A stretch of 64,000 nucleotides of DNA from Tetradesmus obliquus (GCA_030272155.1 CP126199.1:4142501-4206500); one strand, 5' to 3'. Positions 48,666 through 60,769 are shown, counted from the stretch's first letter. Numbers and translations: made by a program. The notes: a model not told the origin generated them from the letters alone.

Positions 48666-48789
48666 CCCGCATCCAAAAAAAAAAAAAACCCGCATCCTGC
48701 ACCCAGGACATTTCCAAACTGGGACACGAGGCGGGCCGGACCGAAATTTCAACCGTTGCGGCGCATCTTTTTTTTTTTTGTGCGGCGCA

Positions 48790-48823
<34 letters not shown>

Positions 48824-49846
48824 AAGCAAGAACGTTACACGGGCTGACCTAAATAACTGTGCGGCGCATCGATGGCCGCTGCGCCTTTTTTCATAAGCCA
48901 GTCCTGAGCAGGTGGGGACCTAACACGCTTGTTCAACACAAAAAAAAAAAAAAAAAAACACGCTTGTTCATGGAACGTCCGGGGTAAAAGCATCCAGTAG
49001 GAATTTTAGCCGGCCAGTGAGTTTCCAGTGGCGGTTCACAGACACCCGTGCCAACCCGCATCCTGCACCCAGGACATTCGTACGGGTTTTAATATGATAT
49101 ATCGACAATTGTTTTTTTTTTAAGCATATCGACATTTTACAAAGAGACATAACAATGAATACACCTTTCATGAAGCACACCTAGCACATTTCCAAACTGG
49201 GACACGAGGCGGGCCGGACCGAAATTTCAACCGTTGCGGCGCATCGATGGCCGCTGCGCTTATTTTCATAAGCCAGTCCTGAGCAGGTGGGGACCTAACA
49301 CGCTTGTTCATGGAACGTCCGGGATAAAAGCGTCCAGTAGGAATTTTAGCCGGCCAGTGAGTTTCCAGTGGCGGTTCACAGACACCCGTGCCAACCCGCA
49401 TCCTGCACCCAGGACATTCGTACGGGTTTTAATATGATATATCGACAATTGTTTTTTTTTTGAAGCATATCGACATTTTACAAAGAGACATAACAATGAA
49501 TACACCTTTCACGAAGCACACCTAGCACATTTCCAAACTGGGACACGAGGCGGGCCGGACCGATATTTCAACCGTTGCGGCGCATCGAAGGCCGCTGCGC
49601 TTATTTTCATAAGCCAGTCCTGAGCAGGTGGGGACCTAACACGCTTGTTCATGGAACGTCCGGGGTAAAAGCATCCAGTAGGAATTTTAGCCGGCCAGTG
49701 ATTTTCCAGTGGCGGTTCACAGACACCCGTGCCAACCCGCATCCTGCACCCAGGACATTCGTACGGGTTTTGATATGATATATCGACATTTGTTTTTTTT
49801 TGAAGCATATCGACATTTTACAAAGAGACATAACAATGAATACACT

Positions 49847-50048
49847 TTTTTTTATTATTTTGAAGCAAGAACGTTACAAGGGCTGACCTAAATAACTGTG
49901 CACTTGCTCCATAAAAAGATCCATTGAGAGAGTGAGGCAACCTGTTCCGCACTCACTCCACAGGTCTCTTGTACCAAGAGACGCTGTCACACGATCATGC
50001 AGACAGCCCCTTGCGGAGCAGCCCCGAAAGGCATCCAGGATCTGACCG
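49847..50048 (-). mobile_element. Insertion M1, copy 9
   Basis: Preceded by a monomer with the GTGATTTTCC variant, as at 23.0 and 47.8 kb. Confidence 0.9.
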
Positions 50049-50295
50049 AATGAATACACTTTCACGAAGCACACCTAGCACATTTCCAAACTGGGACACG
50101 AGGCGGGCCGGACCGAAATTTCAACCGTTGCGGCGCATCGAAGGCCGCTGTGCTTATTTTCATAAGTCAGTCCTGAGCAGGTGGGGGCCTAACAAGCTTG
50201 TTCATGGAACGTCCGGGATAAAAGCGTCCAGTAGGAATTTTAGCCGGCCAGTGAGTTTCCAGTGGCGGTTCACAGACACCCGTGCCAACCCGCAT

Positions 50296-50628
50296 CCATG
50301 CAGTGATAGCTGACAGTTGCGCCATGGACGGATTTTGATTCAAGGGCCAGTCACGGTCTGTCACACATCACAGGACGTCATTGCGCGACTGTGATTTTAG
50401 TGGAGTCTGGGCACTCGGTCAGGTCCTGGATGCCTTTCGGGGCTGCTCCGCAAGGGGCTGTCTGCATGATCGTGTGACAGCGTCTCTTGGTACAAGAGAC
50501 CTGTGGAGTGAGTGCGGAACAGGTTGCCTCACTCTCTCAATGGATCTTTTTATGGAGCAAGTGCACAGTTATTTAGGTCAGCCCTTGTAACGTTCTTGCT
50601 TCAAAAAAAAAAAAAAAAAAAAAAAAAA
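50296..50628 (+). mobile_element. Insertion P1, copy 10, without nested piece
   Basis: The tail passes into ACAATGAATACACC, the P2 right flank, as in the 23481 copy. Confidence 0.85.
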
Positions 50629-50839
50629 CAATGAATACACCTTTCACGAAGCACACCTAGCACATTTCCAAACTGGGACACGAGGCGGGCCGGACCGAAA
50701 TTTCAACCGTTGCGGCGCATCGATGGCCGCTGCGCTTATTTTCATAAGCCAGTCCTGAGCAGGTGGGGACCTAACACGCTTGTTCATGGAACGTCCGGGA
50801 TAAAAGCGTCCAGTAGGAATTTTAGCCGGCCAGTGAGTT

Positions 50840-50911
50840 ATTTTTTTTTTTTTTTTTTTTTTTTGAAGCAAGAACGTTACAAGGGCTGACCTAAATAACT
50901 GTGCACTTGCT
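50840..50911 (-). mobile_element. Private LINE-A 3'-end insertion
   Basis: T-run and ~50 bp of LINE-A end between two copies of CCGGCCAGTGAGTT (50826-50839 and 50912-50925). No other block in the window has it, so it is younger than the amplification of its unit. Confidence 0.9.
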
Positions 50912-51410
50912 CCGGCCAGTGAGTTTCCAGTGGCGGTTCACAGACACCCGTGCCAACCCGCATCCTGCACCCAGGACATTCGTACGGGTTTTAATATGAT
51001 ATATCGACAATTGTTTTTTTTTTTGAAGCATATCGACATTTTACAAAGAGACATAACAATGAATACACCTTTCACGAAGCACACCTAGCACATTTCCAAA
51101 CTGGGACACGAGGCGGGCCGGACCGATATTTCAACCGTTGCGGCGCATCGAAGGCCGCTGCGCTTATTTTCATAAGCCAGTCCTGAGCAGGTGGGGACCT
51201 AACACGCTTGTTCATGGAACGTCCGGGGTAAAAGCATCCAGTAGGAATTTTAGCCGGCCAGTGAGTTTCCAGTGGCGGTTCACAGACACCCGTGCCAACC
51301 CGCATCCTGCACCCAGGACATTCGTACGGGTTTTGATATGATTTATCGACATTTGTTTTTTTTTGAAGCATATCGACATTTTACAAAGAGACATAACAAT
51401 GAATACACTT

Positions 51411-51612
51411 TTTTTTTATTATTTTGAAGCAAGAACGTTACAAGGGCTGACCTAAATAACTGTGCACTTGCTCCATAAAAAGATCCATTGAGAGAGTGAG
51501 GCAACCTGTTCCGCACTCACTCCACAGGTCTCTTGTACCAAGAGACGCTGTCACACGATCATGCAGACAGCCCCTTGCGGAGCAGCCCCGAAAGGCATCC
51601 AGGATCTGACCG
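51411..51612 (-). mobile_element. Insertion M1, copy 10
   Basis: The preceding monomer has ATATGATTTATCGAC (T instead of A), a private change. Confidence 0.9.
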
Positions 51613-51859
51613 AATGAATACACTTTCACGAAGCACACCTAGCACATTTCCAAACTGGGACACGAGGCGGGCCGGACCGAAATTTCAACCGTTGCGGCGC
51701 ATCGAAGGCCGCTGTGCTTATTTTCATAAGTCAGTCCTGAGCAGGTGGGGGCCTAACAAGCTTGTTCATGGAACGTCCGGGATAAAAGCGTCCAGTAGGA
51801 ATTTTAGCCGGCCAGTGAGTTTCCAGTGGCGGTTCACAGACACCCGTGCCAACCCGCAT

Positions 51860-52273
51860 CCATGCAGTGATAGCTGACAGTTGCGCCATGGACGGATTTT
51901 GATTCAAGGGCCAGTCACGGTCTGTCACACATCACAGGACGTCATTGCGCGACTGTGATTTTAGTGGAGTCTGGGCACTCGGTCAGGTCCTGGATGCCTT
52001 TCGGGGCTGCTCCGCAAGGGGCTGTCTGCATGATCGTGTGACAGCGTCTCTTGGTACAAGAGACCTGTGGAGTGAGTGCGGAACAGGTTGCCTCACTCTC
52101 TCAATGGATCTTTTTATGGAGCAAGTGCACAGTTATTTAGGTCAGCCCTTGTTTTTTTTTTTTTTTTTGAAGCAAGAACGTTACAAGGGCTGACCTAAAT
52201 AACTGTGCACTTGCTCCATAAAAAGATCCATTGAGGTCAGCCCTTGTAACGTTCTTGCTTCAAAAAAAAAAAA
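51860..52273 (+). mobile_element. Insertion P1, copy 11, with nested inverted LINE-A
   Basis: Full nested arrangement; last of the run before LINE-A copy 2. Confidence 0.9.
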
Positions 52274-52397
52274 CCCGCATCCAAAAAAAAAAAAAACCCG
52301 CATCCTGCACCCAGGACATTTCCAAACTGGGACACGAGGCGGGCCGGACCGAAATTTCAACCGTTGCGGCGCATCTTTTTTTTTTTTGTGCGGCGCA

Positions 52398-52434
<37 letters not shown>

Positions 52435-53091
52435 AAGCAAGAACGTTACACGGGCTGACCTAAATAACTGTGCGGCGCATCGATGGCCGCTGCGCCTTTT
52501 TTCATAAGCCAGTCCTGAGCAGGTGGGGACCTAACACGCTTGTTCAACACAAAAAAAAAAAAAAAAAAAAAAAACACGCTTGTTCATGGAACGTCCGGGG
52601 TAAAAGCATCCAGTAGGAATTTTAGCCGGCCAGTGAGTTTCCAGTGGCGGTTCACAGACACCCGTGCCAACCCGCATCCTGCACCCAGGACATTCGTACG
52701 GGTTTTAATATGATATATCGACAATTGTTTTTTTTTTTAAGCATATCGACATTTTACAAAGAGACATAACAATGAATACACTTTCACAAAGCACACCCAG
52801 CACATTTCCAAACTGGGACACGAGGCGGGCCGGACCGAAATTTCAACCGTTGCGGCGCATCGATGGCCGCTGCGCTTATTTTCATAAGCCAGTCCTGAGC
52901 AGGTGGGGACCTAACACGCTTGTGCATGGAACGTCCGGGAAAAAAGCGTCCAGTAGGAATTTTAGCCGGCCAGTGAGTTTCCAGTGGCGGTTCAGAGACA
53001 CCCGTGCCAACCCGCATCCTGCACCCAGGACATTCGTACGGGTTCTAATTAGATATATCGACATTTAACAAAGAGACATAACAATGAATAC

Positions 53092-53420
53092 CATGCAGTG
53101 ATAGCTGACAGTTACGCCATGGACAGATTTTGTTTCAAGGGCCAGTCACGGTATGTCACACATCACAGGACGTCATTGCGCGGCTGTGATTTTAGTGGAG
53201 TCTGGGCACTCGGTCAGGTCCTGGATGCCTTTCGGGGCTGCTCCGCAAGGGGCTGTCTGCATGATCGTGTGACAGCGTCTCTTGGTACAAGAGACCTGTG
53301 GAGTGAGTGCGGAACAGGTTGCCTCACTCTCTCAATGGATCTTTTTATGGAGCAAGTGCACAGTTATTTAGGTCCGCCCTTGTAACGTTCTTGCTTCAAA
53401 AAAAAAAAAAAAAAAAAAAA
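53092..53420 (+). mobile_element. Insertion P2, copy 5, intact flanks
   Basis: Same insertion as at 19598 with AACAATGAATAC on both sides, but with the usual AGAGACCTG. Confidence 0.9.
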
Positions 53421-54054
53421 AAACAATGAATACACCTTTCACGAAGCACACCTAGCACATTTCCAAACTGGGACACGAGGCGGGCCGGACCGAAATTTCA
53501 ACCGTTGCGGCGCATCGATGGCCGCTGCGCTTATTTTCATAAGCCAGTCCTGAGCAGGTGGGGACCTAACACGCTTGTTCATGGAACGTCCGGGATAAAA
53601 GCGTCCAGTAGGAATTTTAGCCGGCCAGTGAGTTTCCAGTGGCGGTTCACAGACACCCGTGCCAACCCGCATCCTGCACCCAGGACATTCGTACGGGTTT
53701 TAATATGATATATCGACAATTGTTTTTTTTTTTGAAGCATATCGACATTTTACAAAGAGACATAACAATGAATACACCTTTCACGAAGCACACCTAGCAC
53801 ATTTCCAAACTGGGACACGAGGCGGGCCGGACCGATATTTCAACCGTTGCGGCGCATCGAAGGCCGCTGCGCTTATTTTCATAAGCCAGTCCTGAGCAGG
53901 TGGGGACCTAACACGCTTGTTCATGGAACGTCCGGGGTAAAAGCATCCAGTAGGAATTTTAGCCGGCCAGTGAGTTTCCAGTGGCGGTTCACAGACACCC
54001 GTGCCAACCCGCATCCTGCACCCAGGACATTCTTTTTTTTTTTTTTTTTTTTTT

Positions 54055-54841
54055 GAAGCAAGAACGTTACAAGGGCTGACCTAAATAACTGTGCACTTGC
54101 TCCATAAAAAGATCCATTGAGAGAGTGAGGCAACCTGTTCCGCACTCACTCCACAGGTCTCTTGTACCAAGAGACGCTGTCACACGATCATGCAGACAGC
54201 CCCTTGCGGAGCAGCCCCGAAAGGCATCCAGGACCTGACCGAGTGCCCAGACTCCACTAAAATCACAGTCGCGCAATGACGTCCTGTGATGTGTGACATA
54301 CCGTGACTGGCCCTTGAATCAAAATCTGTCCATGGCGTAACTGTCAGCTATCACTGCATGGTGACTTGTACACCTCTACAAGCTGCACTTTACAGGCAGC
54401 ATTACGACACCTACACAAGACGCCTATTAATAGGTGACGGATTGTCGACACAGACAATCCCCACCTGACTATTCATTGACTCTCCACTTCATGCAAAGCA
54501 CATCCTGCTACTGACCGAACATACACCTATGAGATATGTGGCATTCTGTAGGAAATGACACCACCTCAGGCACACAAAGCCACACACACACAAACTAATC
54601 CACACATGCTGCACACATCCTCGTACACTGCTACCCACACGCACGCATACATAACGTACTCTGCTACCCACTCACATGCATACATAACGTATCCCGGCCA
54701 TCAACTTAGCCTTTGCCATACTATTTTGCAACACATCACAACGAGGAACGACGGCCACTACTCCAACGAATGCATTGTACACCCCGCCCGAACCGTCAAA
54801 ACAGACCACCACGCCTCGTAGACCCGTGCCCAATCCATCCC
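54055..54841 (-). other. LINE-A 3' UTR with four perfect inverted repeats
   Basis: Non-coding. Hairpin-forming elements: GTCTCTTG/CAAGAGAC with a 3-nt loop (54157-54175), CTTGTA/TACAAG with a 6-nt loop (54365-54382), the palindrome CCTATTAATAGG (54423-54434), and GGATTGTC/GACAATCC with a 6-nt loop (54439-54460). A CA-rich stretch lies at ~54570-54625. The same elements are kept in the copies at 18345 and 61943. LINE RTs of several families recognise 3' structure, so these are candidates for that role. Confidence 0.75.
54067..54071 (-). promoter_or_regulatory. TGTAA polyadenylation signal of LINE-A
   Basis: TGTAA on the minus strand, 12 nt before the poly(A). Also at 61978-61982 and in most LINE-A 3' fragments. 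TGTAA is the usual near-upstream polyadenylation element of chlorophyte algae. Confidence 0.7.
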
Positions 54842-56264
54842 TCACATGCCAGCCGCGCTGGCCCGAACCTTGATGCGCCCATTTGCGCCCATCCTATACA
54901 GTGCTCCCCACTTCTGCTCAAAGTCAACAAGTGTGATCTCAGGCGACCTTCCCTGCAGCCATGCAAACGGTATCCCACAACCTATCCTAACATTCACTTC
55001 CACCCTATCCCACTCCCTCTGAATTTGCTGCCGCAGCTCTGCCAGAAACCTACACCCCACAGCCTTAGCAGCGTATGATGAGCTGCCCGGCTCGCCAGTT
55101 GTACCCCGTTGACTGCCCATGCTGCTGCTGTTGCTGCTGCTGTCCTCTGCATCGCTGATGCCGTGGCTCTGAGATTGAGAATTGCTGCCTGCATTGCGGC
55201 TGCCGCTGCCATCGCTGCCATCTGCACTGGCCACAATCACGCCAGCCCTGATGCTGCTGCAGCGCACCACCCAAATGGACTCCAGCAGCAGCAGACGCAG
55301 CTGCGTCCACATCTGCTGCTGCCCTGCTGGCGGGGCCCACACACTGAAGTCATCCAGCAGCAGCAGACGGCTGTTATTAACAGGGACCACTGCTCCGGGC
55401 TGCACACGCTGCCACACCTGTTGCGCGTACCACTGCCACGCTGCTGCAGCTACAGGGCACTCCACTAACAAGTGGGTGAGGGTCTCCAGTTGCTGCGGCT
55501 GCTGGCACTGCTGTGCTGGGCAGGTAAAGTGAGCCGGCGCGTGTCTGCTGGATGCCAGCATGCGCCGTGCGCCTACCTTCACTCCTGCATGCAGAAGCCG
55601 CCAGCCAAACACTCGCAGCCGCCTCGGCAGCTGGGTGTCTTTTAGCCGCTGATAACTCGCCACCCAGCGGTGCTGCATGGCATTGGCAGCACCCATGGAG
55701 TGAGTGATCGGGTCCAGTAGATCATTGTGTGCTGGGCAGCTGATGCGCTGCTGTTGCTGCTCCTGTTGCTGCCGTTGAGCCGTGACTACTGCTGCTGCTG
55801 TTGCCGCGCGCTGTCTTGGCAGCTCCCGCTCCCTGGACGGATCCATCCAGGACGCATGGTAAGCCGCCATCATAGCTGCGTCGCTAAACCGCTGGCTGCC
55901 ACTGCTGCTGCTGCTACGATTGCCAGGCGCCTCGCTATTTTGCTGCATTTGCTGGAAGGACCGTTTCTGAGCTGCCTCCATCTCCTGCAAGCCGTCCTGT
56001 GGCGCCTCAGCACCCAGGCGGTTGCGCCACAGGCGCGGGCGCATGCCGACACCTGATAGCCATCCCTCTTTGCACTGCCGACTGCATTGCTCCTGCAGCA
56101 GCCTGCATGTTGCCACCTTTGGCGTGAACTGCAGCAAGCTGACAGCAAACCCCATCCCCCATACACTAGGATCTACGCGAATGTCTGCCCAAGCCCCCAC
56201 CAGGTACCATGACGGCGTGCTTCGCGATTGCTGCTGCTGCTGCTGTTGCTGGTGCTGTTCTTGG

Positions 56265-56324
<60 letters not shown>

Positions 56325-58044
56325 CCCTGTGGTGCTGCTGCTGCTGCTGCTGCTGCTGCCGTTCCTGTTGTTGCTGCTGTCGCGGCTGCTGCTGTTGCCA
56401 TGCAGCTGGCTGCTGCAGCTGCTGCTGCTGACGTTCCTGTTGTTGCTGCTGTCGTGGCTGCCGCTGTTGCCGTGCTGCTGGCTGCTGCCGCTGTTGCTGC
56501 TGCTGCTGCCGCTGCTGCCGCTGCTGTTGTTGCCGCTGAAATGCAGGGTGCGGCACTGCTGTTACATCTACCACACAACATGGCGCCCATTGGAGGGCTG
56601 CTGTGTCCATTAGGACAGCTGTTGTGGCCTTCAAGCTGCCATCCTGCTGCACCTTGTAGCACTTGGTGGTGCCATCGTGCTGCAACTGTTGTGCCCACTG
56701 TTGCTGCGTGTCGGTCTGCCATGCACCTGTGCTGCCCTCCCGCAGAGTGTGCAGCCATGCCGGCGGCAGCACAATGCCATCTTGCTGCGGCTGTCCAGTT
56801 AGCTGCTGCTGCACCTGCCCCAGTGTGGTGCCTGCGCCGTGGCGCAGCTGAGCAGGGAGGGCACCGGCTGCTGCCAACATCTGCCCATCTGAGCTGCTGC
56901 CCACGCTGTGGTTCCCCACCAGCAGCTCAAGCTGGATCTGCTGGCTGGTCATGGCGCTGTGCTCGACGTGCCTGTGAATGCCCACGCTTTGCAGTGCCTC
57001 TATGTATGCTGATAGGCGCAGCGGCAGCCTGCCGCCCCTGGCGGCAGCCTGCAGCGGCGCCTTTGATCGCTGCACCAACGCTGCCTCCCCTAGTCCTGGC
57101 AGTGCGTGGCGCAGGTTGGCCCGCATGAAGGCCTTCCATGGGGCTCGCCGCGGCGACAGCAATGCTGCTGCTGTACGTGCCTGCATTGCTGTGGCGTGCG
57201 CCCTGACATCAACCTGCCTCATTCCGCCCATGCTGAAAGGCAGGCTGGCCACTGCTGCCGGAGGGCTTTCATTCCACTGCCGGATGTTGGCTTCTCGAGC
57301 GCAGCCCTGCTCTGTCACAAACCCTAAGAGGCGGCGGTGCATCCTGGCCATGATATCTACTGGGACTGGCACGAACTGCGCATGATAGGTGATGCAAGAT
57401 GCCATCATCTGCTGCGCAACTGCGCAGCGCCCCAAATAGCTGAGATTCTGCCGTGCCCACTGCCGCGCCCGGTATGTGATGGTTTGCAGGCGCTGCGTGT
57501 ACAGCGCTGCTGCATGCGGCTCTGCGCCTGCTGCTGACAGCAGCAGACCCAGGTGCCTGATCGGGTGTAGTGCTGTATCATGGAACGGTATCTGCGTGGC
57601 TGGATCTACCCCTACAAACGGCTGCTGCGTGCCCACTTCCATGCCCTGGCACTTGCTGACTCCCAGCTTGGCGCCACTCGCTGCACAAAACGGCTGTACT
57701 GCTTTCCTCACCAGCACAGCAACGCCTTGCCTGCTGGCGGCGTGCAGGGTGGTGTCGTCTGCATGCTGCATGCTGCAGGGTGCTGCTGAGCCATCGGGCA
57801 TGCTGATGCTGTCCACTTCCCCTGCTGCTTGCAGCGCTCTGCATTTGGCCGCCAGCGGCTGCGCTGCTAGCACATACAGCAGCGGGCTGAGTGGGCTGCC
57901 CTGCGCGCAGCCAGAGGGGATGTCAAACACCCTGCTGAGGTGGCCGCCGTTGAACACGATGCGGCCCTGTGTGCCTGTCAGCAGCAGCTGTACCCACCTA
58001 CGCATGCCTGGCGGGAACTGCATTGCTGCCATGCACTTCATCAG
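54842..58044 (-). pseudogene. LINE-A ORF2, C-terminal two thirds (RT to zinc-binding region)
   Basis: Starts in RT after the LDFEKAYD segment (missing) and keeps AQGSPLSPLLY and MQHADDTTLHAA. The HADD form is therefore shared with copy 1 and is a family trait. After RT comes the CAG-coded Gln region. There a 1-nt loss near 56328-56333 (CACCACAGGG against CACCACCAGGG in copy 1) shifts the frame. Downstream the frame is open to TGA at 54842-54844. The C-terminal part (55425-55625) has FGWRLLHAGVKVG, CPAQQCQQ, HLLVECP and WQWYAQQVW, the layout of the zf-RVT zinc-binding region found after RT in plant L1-type LINEs. Ser/Asn runs follow near 55100-55160. Confidence 0.9.
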
Positions 58045-59032
58045 CCAGGACATTCGTACGGGTTCTAATTAGATATATCGACATTTTACAAAGAGACATA
58101 ACAATGAATACACCTTTCACGAAGCACACCTAGCACATTTCCAAACTGGGACACGAGGCGGGCCGGACCGATATTTCAACCGTTGCGGCGCATCGAAGGC
58201 CGCTGCGCTTATTTTCATAAGCCAGTCCTGAGCAGGTGGGGACCTAACACGCTTGTTCATGGAACGTCCGGGGTAAAAGCATCCAGTAGGAATTTTAGCC
58301 GGCCAGTGAGTTTCCAGTGGCGGTTCACAGACACCCGTGCCAACCCGCATCCTGCACCCAGGACATTCGTACGGGTTCTAATTAGATATATCGACATTTT
58401 ACAAAGAGACATAACAATAAATACACCTTTCAAAAAAAAAAAAAAAAGAATACACCTTTCACGAAGCACACCTAGCACATTTCCAAACTGTGACACGAGG
58501 CGGGCCGGACCGAAATTTCAACCGTTGCGGCGCATCGAAGGCCGCTGTGCTTATTTTCATAAGTCAGTCCTGAGCAGGTGGGGGCCTAACAAGCTTGTTC
58601 ATGGAACGTCCGGGATAAAAGCGTCCAGTAGGAATTTTAGCCGGCCAGTGATTTTCCAGTGGCGGTTCACAGACACCCGTGCCAACCCGCATCCTGCACC
58701 CAGGACATTCGTACGGGTTTTAATATGATATATCGACATTTGTTTTTTTTTTGAAGCATATCGACATTTTACAAAGAGACATAACAATGAATACACTTTC
58801 ACGAAGCACACCTAGCACATTTCCAAACTGGGACACGAGGCGGGCCGGACCGAAATTTCAACCGTTGCGGCGCATCGAAGGCCGCTGTGCTTATTTTCAA
58901 AAGTCAGTCCTGAGCAGGTGGGGGCCTAACAAGCTTGTTCATGGAACATCCGGGATAAAAGCGTCCAGTAGGAATTTTAGCCGGCCAGTGAGTTTCCAGT
59001 GGCGGTTCACAGACACCCGTGCCAACCCGCAT

Positions 59033-59351
59033 CCATGCAGTGATAGCTGACAGTTGCGCCATGGACGGATTTTGATTCAAGGGCCAGTCACGGTCTGTCA
59101 CACATCACAGGACGTCATTGCGCGACTGTGATTTTAGTGGAGTCTGGGCACTCGGTCAGGTCCTGGATGCCTTTCGGGGCTGCTCCGCAAAGGGCTGTCT
59201 GCAGGATCGTGTGACAGCGTCTCTTGGTACAAGAGACCTGTGGAGTGAGTGCGGAACAGGTTGCCTCACTCTCTCAATGGATCTTTTTATGGAGCAAGTG
59301 CACAGTTATTTAGGTCAGCCCTTGTAACGTTCTTGCTTCAAAAAAAAAAAA
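59033..59351 (+). mobile_element. Insertion P1, copy 12
   Basis: Unnested, with private changes (GCAAAGGGCTG, GCAGGATCG). Followed by ACCCGCATCC and a tail-only A-run as in the main array. Confidence 0.9.
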
Positions 59352-60680
59352 CCCGCATCCAAAAAAAAAAAAACCCGCATCCTGCACCCAGGACATTTCC
59401 AAACTGGGACACGAGGCGGGCCGGACCGAAATTTCAACCGTTGCGGCGCATTTTTTTTTTTTTGTGCGGCGCATCGATGGCCGCTGCGCCTTTTTTCATA
59501 AGCCAGTCCTGAGCAGGTGGAGACCTAACACGCTTGTTCATGGAACGTCCGGGATAAAAGCATCCAGTAGGAATTTTAGCCGGCCAGTGAGTTTCCAGTG
59601 GCGGTTTACAGACACCCGTGCCAACCCGCATCGTGCACCCAGGACATTCGTACGGGTTTTAATATGATATATCGACAATTGATTTTTTTTTTTTGAAGCA
59701 TATCGACATTTTACAAAGAGACATAACAATGAATACACTTTCACGAAGCACACCCAGCACATTTCCAAACTGGGACACGAGGCGGGCCGGACCGAAATTT
59801 CAACCGTTGCGGCGCATCGATGGCCGCTGCGCTTATTTTCATAAGCCAGTCCTGAGCAGGTGGGGACCTAACACGCTTGTTCATGGAACGTCCGGGAAAA
59901 AAGCGTCCAGTAGGAATTTTAGCCGGCCAGTGAGTTTCCAGTGGCGGTTCACAGACACCCGTGCCAACCCGCATCCTGCACCCAGGACATTCGTACGGGT
60001 TCTAATTAGATATATCGACATTTTACAAAGAGACATAACAATGAATACACCTTTCAAAAAAAAAAAAAAGAATACACCTTTCACGAAGCACACCTAGCAC
60101 ATTTCCAAACTGTGACACGAGGCGGGCCGGACCGATATTTCAACCGTTGCGGCGCATCGAAGGCCGCTGTGCTTATTTTCATAAGTCAGTCCTGAGCAGG
60201 TGGGGGCCTAACAAGCTTGTTCATGGAACGTCCGGGATAAAAGCGTCCAGTAGGAATTTTAGCCGGCCAGTGATTTTCCAGTGGCGGTTCACAGACACCC
60301 GTGCCAACCCGCATCCTGCACCCAGGACATTCTTACGGGTGTTAATATGATATATCGACATTTGTTTTTTTTTTTAAGCATATCGACATTTTACAAAGAG
60401 ACATAACAATGAATACACTTTCACGAAGCACACCTAGCACATTTCCAAACTGGGACACGAGGCGGGCCGGACCGAAATTTCAACCGTTGCGGCGCATCGA
60501 TGGCCGCTGCGCTTATTTTCATAAGCCAGTCCTGAGCAGGTGGGGGCCTAACAAGCTTGTTAAAAAAAAAAAAAAACCAAGCTTGTTCATGGAACGTCCG
60601 GGATAAAAGCGTCCAGTAGGAATTTTAGCCGGCCAGTGAGTTTCCAGTGGCGTTTCACAGACACCCGTGCCAACCCGCAT

Positions 60681-60769
60681 CCATGCAGTGATAGCTGACA
60701 GTTGCGCCATGGACGGATTTTGATTCAAGGGCCAGTCACGGTCTGTCACACATCACAGGACGTCATTTT
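60681..60769 (+). mobile_element. Insertion P1, copy 13, interrupted
   Basis: P1 stops at GGACGTCATT where an inverted LINE-A 3' end begins. Confidence 0.85.

Larger units (their letters stand above)
46599..52273 (+). repeat. Series of ~2.05-kb and ~1.56-kb higher-order units
   Basis: P1 starts at 46184, 48251, 50296 and 51860 give steps of ~2067, 2045 and 1564 bp. The same ~2.05-kb unit occurs at 21428-23481. Units contain the GCGGCGCATC double insertion, the AACACGCTTGTTCA tail insertion, M1 and P1; the last lost part of these. Confidence 0.85.
19254..54032 (+). repeat. Satellite array (312-bp basic unit) with amplified LINE-A insertions
   Basis: About 35 kb without any host gene. The basic period is 312 bp (for example 26870 to 27182) and becomes ~339 bp in monomers carrying the GAAGC micro-insertion (27182 to 27521). 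All monomers lie in the same direction. The monomer contains GAAATTTCAACCGTTGCGGC and GTAGGAATTTTAGCCGGCC. Blocks of about 1.1, 1.6, 2.05, 4.2, 4.7, 6.3 and 10.5 kb recur with the same insertions. They are nearly identical apart from homopolymer lengths and a few private changes. Confidence 0.9.
54033..58044 (-). mobile_element. LINE-A copy 2, 4-kb 5'-truncated, with complete 3' end
   Basis: Begins inside the RT domain (at LMKCMAAMQFPPGM) and runs to the poly(A). It is flanked by CCAGGACATTC (54022-54032 and 58045-58055), an 11-bp target-site duplication in satellite. It supplies the 3' part missing from copy 1: C-terminal ORF2 and a 787-bp 3' UTR. Confidence 0.95.

Noticed and set aside
19254..54032. 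Dozens of 60-150 codon ORFs on both strands of the satellite and LINE-A 3' fragments
   Set aside because: They repeat with the monomer or with the non-coding LINE-A 3' UTR, overlap on both strands, and run into poly-Lys or poly-Phe at A/T tails. No sign of coding.
16471..54032. Regularly spaced repeats suggesting a CRISPR array
   Set aside because: The unit is ~312 bp without short repeats and unique spacers, no cas genes occur, and the setting is eukaryotic.
54566..54625. CA-rich stretch as an independent microsatellite
   Set aside because: It is part of the LINE-A 3' UTR and recurs at the same position in the other LINE-A copies.
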